From a virus: DNA of 24,110 nt. Numbering within the stretch: the stretch's first letter is position 1; every line of letters starts with the position of its first letter. Below are positions 22,069 to 24,110 of this stretch, piece by piece. The DNA lies in the IMG/VR virus record IMGVR_UViG_3300032223_002329, positions 1 through 24,110 of that record. One strand, 5' to 3'. Below the pieces are notes generated by a model. The model did no database searches. It saw nothing but the letters and a program-made list of their open reading frames with translations, and was not told the DNA's origin. The translations under genes were made by a program, and so were the position numbers.

Positions 22069-22097
22069 ATCCTACGATTAGATAATTTAAAAGTCAA
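22069..22097 (-). promoter_or_regulatory. Promoter of the leftward early operon
   Basis: On the minus strand TTGACT (22097-22092) and TAGGAT (22074-22069) are separated by exactly 17 bases. Matches to consensus are 5 of 6 and 4 of 6. The leader to the ATG at 22026 would be about 35-40 bases. This is the best -35/-10 pair in the window and lies in the gap between divergent operons. Confidence 0.6.
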
Positions 22098-22163
22098 ACC
22101 CAAATCAGAAAAAAAAAGAAAATAAAGGAAAATAAAAGATTCTGTGGTAATTAATAATATTTA

Positions 22164-22172
22164 TGCTAGAAT
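22164..22172 (+). promoter_or_regulatory. Extended -10 promoter of the rightward early operon
   Basis: TGCTAGAAT (22164-22172) is identical to the element at 12110, and both are 48 bases upstream of their ATG. The -35 region is poor. The rest of the 185-base divergent gap (22027-22211) is AT-rich with purine-rich A-tracts (about 22109-22138) and could also hold operators for the ribbon-helix-helix protein, but no clear palindrome is seen. Confidence 0.5.
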
Positions 22173-22211
22173 AATAATGTTGGAAATTTAATCTTTTGAA
22201 AGGGGTGCTAT

Positions 22212-22406
22212 ATGTGGTACGCAATCCACGATAATCTTCTCGCTTTAGCTCGATGGCTGAAGGAAGAAGGACAATGGGATGGTGCTGGTGGTGTGGGAAA
22301 TCTGATTTACTATTTTGAAAAACCTTGGAAATATGATGCTGAATGGAATGCCTATCAAGCATCACTAGAGAAGGAGAAGGGAAATGCCAAAAAGACACGG
22401 GTCTAA
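22212..22406 (+). CDS. Small unknown protein, first gene of rightward early operon
   Basis: The ATG at 22212 has AAAGGGG 8 bases upstream. The 64-residue product is Trp/Tyr-rich and helical (MWYAIHDNLLALARWLKEEG, then LIYYFEKPWKYDAEWNAYQA) and ends in a basic KEKGNAKKTRV. No membrane segment or signal. It overlaps the ribbon-helix-helix gene by 23 bases. Being the first gene after a promoter shared with the terminase operon, it may be an early host-interaction protein. Function unknown. Confidence 0.6.
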   Translation: MWYAIHDNLLALARWLKEEGQWDGAGGVGNLIYYFEKPWKYDAEWNAYQASLEKEKGNAKKTRV

Positions 22407-22554
22407 AAAAGATAGGCAGAAACTCACAGTAGTTTTTCGACCTAATTCGGATTTAAAAGAACAGTTGAATTTTCTGGCTTTGTCCCAGAATAGAACTATG
22501 AATGGTCAGGTTTTAGATATCCTTGAGAAATTTTTTAAAGAAAGAGCAATCTAA
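22384..22554 (+). CDS. Ribbon-helix-helix (Arc-like) DNA-binding protein
   Basis: This 56-residue gene starts at ATG 22384 with AAGGAGAAGGGA just upstream and ends with TAA overlapping the exonuclease start by one base. After a basic N-terminal arm (MPKRHGSKKDRQ) comes a beta strand KLTVVFRP, then helix A (DLKEQLNFLALSQ), a turn (NRTMN) and helix B (GQVLDILEKFFKER). Strand-helix-helix with this length and hydrophobic spacing is typical of Arc/MetJ-class repressors, which dimerise and bind palindromic operators. It probably autoregulates the early region. The 23-base overlap with the upstream frame suggests coupled expression. It is one of the genes shorter than usual calling thresholds. Confidence 0.7.
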   Translation: MPKRHGSKKDRQKLTVVFRPNSDLKEQLNFLALSQNRTMNGQVLDILEKFFKERAI

Positions 22555-23339
22555 TGTTTCCAATTGAATATGTGTCTCACTCCCGCCTTGAATTGTTTAG
22601 AAAATCACCTGTTCTGTATAAGAAGACTTATATAGACAAGGTTGTGGTTCGTGATCCTTCTCCAGCTATGATTTTAGGTTCCTTAGTTCATGCAATGTTG
22701 CTGGAACCAGATAAAGTTGCGGAACGATTTTCCGTTGCCCCAGTCTGTGATAAGCGAACTAAAATTGGCAAAGAGACTTGGGATAATTTTAAAACATCTT
22801 TAGCAGATGGCGTTGAAATTATAACCCATGATGATGTCGAGCAAGCTAATAAAATGATTGCTGCGATTGCAGAAAATTCTGCATCACAGTATTTCAATTG
22901 TTCTGGCGTTATCCGTGAACAAGAGATTTTAACCACTATTGAATTTGATGGACAACCATTGCAGATCAAATTCATTCCTGATATGTATTGCGTAGAAAAG
23001 GGTTTCTTGGTCGATCTAAAAACAGTTGGTTCTTACGATCCTATGGATTGGGCCAAGGAATGTGTATTTAATGGATACTTAAGGCAGATGGCTTTATATC
23101 GATTCTGCCTTAGATCGATGCAAATTCCAATCAATGATGTGTACCATATCATCGTAGACAAGAACGAGTATCCTTCATGTATGATTTGCCAGTTTGATTC
23201 TAGCGATTTAGATCGTGCTGAAAATCAAGTCTTTGAAGCGATTCGCAAGTATCTTTCCGCTCACCAAACAGGTACATTTGTGCCTGAGTATTATGGCATT
23301 GTGCCAAAGATTACTGCACCAGCATGGTCATGGAGATAA
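22554..23339 (+). CDS. PD-(D/E)XK exonuclease, RecE/YqaJ-like
   Basis: The 261-residue protein has the marks of a phage recombination exonuclease. It opens with YVSHSRLELFRKSP (start of the fold) and has GSLVHAMLLEP around His46. The catalytic block is FIPDMYCVEKGFLVDLKTV (Asp143, Asp154, Lys156), followed by QMALYR (Gln178, Tyr182), the usual motif IV. By family it degrades one strand of dsDNA to leave 3' overhangs for annealing by a Sak4/Redβ-type protein. The ATG overlaps the ribbon-helix-helix stop by one base. Paired with the Sak4-type ATPase across the promoter, it makes up a two-component recombination system. Confidence 0.85.
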   Translation: MFPIEYVSHSRLELFRKSPVLYKKTYIDKVVVRDPSPAMILGSLVHAMLLEPDKVAERFSVAPVCDKRTKIGKETWDNFKTSLADGVEIITHDDVEQANKMIAAIAENSASQYFNCSGVIREQEILTTIEFDGQPLQIKFIPDMYCVEKGFLVDLKTVGSYDPMDWAKECVFNGYLRQMALYRFCLRSMQIPINDVYHIIVDKNEYPSCMICQFDSSDLDRAENQVFEAIRKYLSAHQTGTFVPEYYGIVPKITAPAWSWR

Positions 23340-23340
23340 T

Positions 23341-23712
23341 ATGCCAGTTGATCCAATACTCTTTACCCTTCCTCCATCAGCAAATAGCTGCTGGAGGAAT
23401 TATAAAGGTCGAGTTATCCTTAGTGAAAAGTATCGCCAATGGAGGGAGGAAAACCTTCACCATGTGAATGATCGAAACAAGATAGAAGCCTGTTTGTTTC
23501 CTGTGGATGTACTTATTATGGTGTACCCTGGAAAAAACTGGAGAAAATCTGATCTGGATAATCGCATTAAGCCGATATTAGACCAACTCCAGCATTGTGG
23601 GTATCTGCTTGGTGATGATACTGATTGTGTTAAATCTATTACTATTAAGCTGTGTCAAAAGCTTAAAAATGACGATGAATCTTATGTGGCAATTGAGCTT
23701 ACCAAAAACTAA
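23341..23712 (+). CDS. rusA: RusA-family Holliday junction resolvase
   Basis: The ATG at 23341 is chosen because it lies 2 bases after the previous stop. Longer in-frame extensions would overlap the exonuclease. The 123-residue protein contains PPSANSCWRNYKGRV near the N-terminus and the catalytic block KSDLDNRIKPILDQL then LLGDDTDCV. Asp71, Asp73 and Asp92 (or 93) correspond to the three acidic residues of Escherichia coli RusA (Asp70, Asp72, Asp91). It cuts four-way junctions made during replication/recombination and packaging. RusA is a dimer of about 120 residues, so the length is normal. Confidence 0.88.
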   Translation: MPVDPILFTLPPSANSCWRNYKGRVILSEKYRQWREENLHHVNDRNKIEACLFPVDVLIMVYPGKNWRKSDLDNRIKPILDQLQHCGYLLGDDTDCVKSITIKLCQKLKNDDESYVAIELTKN

Positions 23713-23726
23713 AAGGAAAGGTTATA

Positions 23727-24110
23727 ATGTTCTTTAATAAAGATTCGGGGAATGGAAGCCCAGAGGATAACAAAATGGCAAAAATTTCTAAAGTTGCAGC
23801 AGTTCAAACCTGTGCTAGAAGAGCTTGCTTTATCGCAAGAGAACTCACAGGGCTTGAAATAATGCCTGACGAGATGTTTGCTGCTGCCTCAGAAGCTTTG
23901 GCTAATCTATCGGTGCTTTGGGAAGATTCAGAAGTAGCTAAACGCAAGCCCGATTCCTACATTAATTTTGCTGCTTGTATGGCTTGCTGTGAATGGTCTA
24001 AGTCTGTCAGGAAGGTTGACAGTAACGAGCCTTACGAGCTTAATAAGAAGCGTATTGCTGACCTATTGGAAGAGGTTGCAGAAATTGTAGATGGTTTGTT
24101 TCCTGGGTTA
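23727..24110 (+). CDS. Unknown protein, 3' end outside window
   Basis: The ATG at 23727 has AAAGGAAAGG upstream and lies 14 bases after the rusA stop. The frame stays open to the last base, so only the first 128 residues are visible. The visible part begins MFFNKDSGNGSPEDNKMAKI and is helical, with a Cys-containing ARRACFIARELTGLE and CMACCEWSKS, and a later KKRIADLLEEVAEIVDGLF helix. It is the next gene in the early rightward operon. An internal ATG 16 codons later could also be the start. No recognisable domain. Confidence 0.6.
   Translation, partial: MFFNKDSGNGSPEDNKMAKISKVAAVQTCARRACFIARELTGLEIMPDEMFAAASEALANLSVLWEDSEVAKRKPDSYINFAACMACCEWSKSVRKVDSNEPYELNKKRIADLLEEVAEIVDGLFPGL

Overview
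The window reads as about 24 kb of a tailed, double-stranded DNA bacteriophage or prophage. It carries tail-fibre and collar proteins, a lysis-type cassette, a row of unassigned structural-type genes, small and large terminase subunits, and a compact replication/recombination block. Genes are packed with 1- to 4-base start/stop overlaps, and there are no rRNA, tRNA, integrase, CRISPR or insertion-sequence genes. The DNA is AT-rich and reads with the standard bacterial code. Several genes (papain-like protease beside a secreted Ig-like protein and a small secreted Cys-rich protein, a Cys-rich C-terminal knob, a prim-pol/DUF3987-type fusion) remind me of phages and prophages of Planctomycetes. 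That host assignment rests on recollection of family context and is tentative.

Layout. (a) 1-3812, rightward: tail fibre (5' end cut by the window), collar-domain fibre, a second fibre-like protein, a small virion protein and a protein with a 77-residue Pro-Thr linker. (b) 3828-6677, rightward: lysis-like cassette of a small membrane protein, an unknown protein, an HNH nuclease reading frame with no usable start, a secreted Ig-like protein, a papain-family cysteine protease and a small secreted Cys-rich protein, closed by a strong hairpin terminator. (c) 6689-11161, rightward: five unassigned, probably structural proteins, two of them Cys-rich, the last with a Pro-Thr linker and a C-terminal beta domain like that of the 3177-3812 protein. 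(d) 11162-12090: an inverted-repeat-bounded element followed by a leftward two-gene cassette. (e) 12110-14140, rightward: a small gene, then small and large terminase. (f) 22026 down to 14079, leftward: ten genes for DNA metabolism, namely prim-pol/helicase, SF2 helicase with zinc ribbon, a degenerate nuclease-like protein, two DUF669-type proteins, a RecA-like (Sak4-type) ATPase, a small lipoprotein and unknowns, with an attenuator-like RNA between the first two genes. (g) 22164-24110, rightward: a divergent early operon with a ribbon-helix-helix protein, a PD-(D/E)XK exonuclease, a RusA resolvase and a truncated last gene.

Functionally, regions f and g together look like a replication and recombination module (primase-helicase, Sak4-type recombinase, DUF669-type proteins, exonuclease, RusA resolvase) driven from a divergent control region at 22027-22211. 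Regions a, c and e supply the virion and packaging machinery, and region b is the likely lysis module even though no peptidoglycan hydrolase is recognisable in it. The observations I rate highest are the attenuator-like mutually exclusive hairpins at 21690-21788, the start-less HNH frame on a hairpin-looped T7 tract, the 94-bp inverted-repeat element at 11163-11256, and a lysis cassette whose only recognisable enzyme active on cell material is a papain-like protease.
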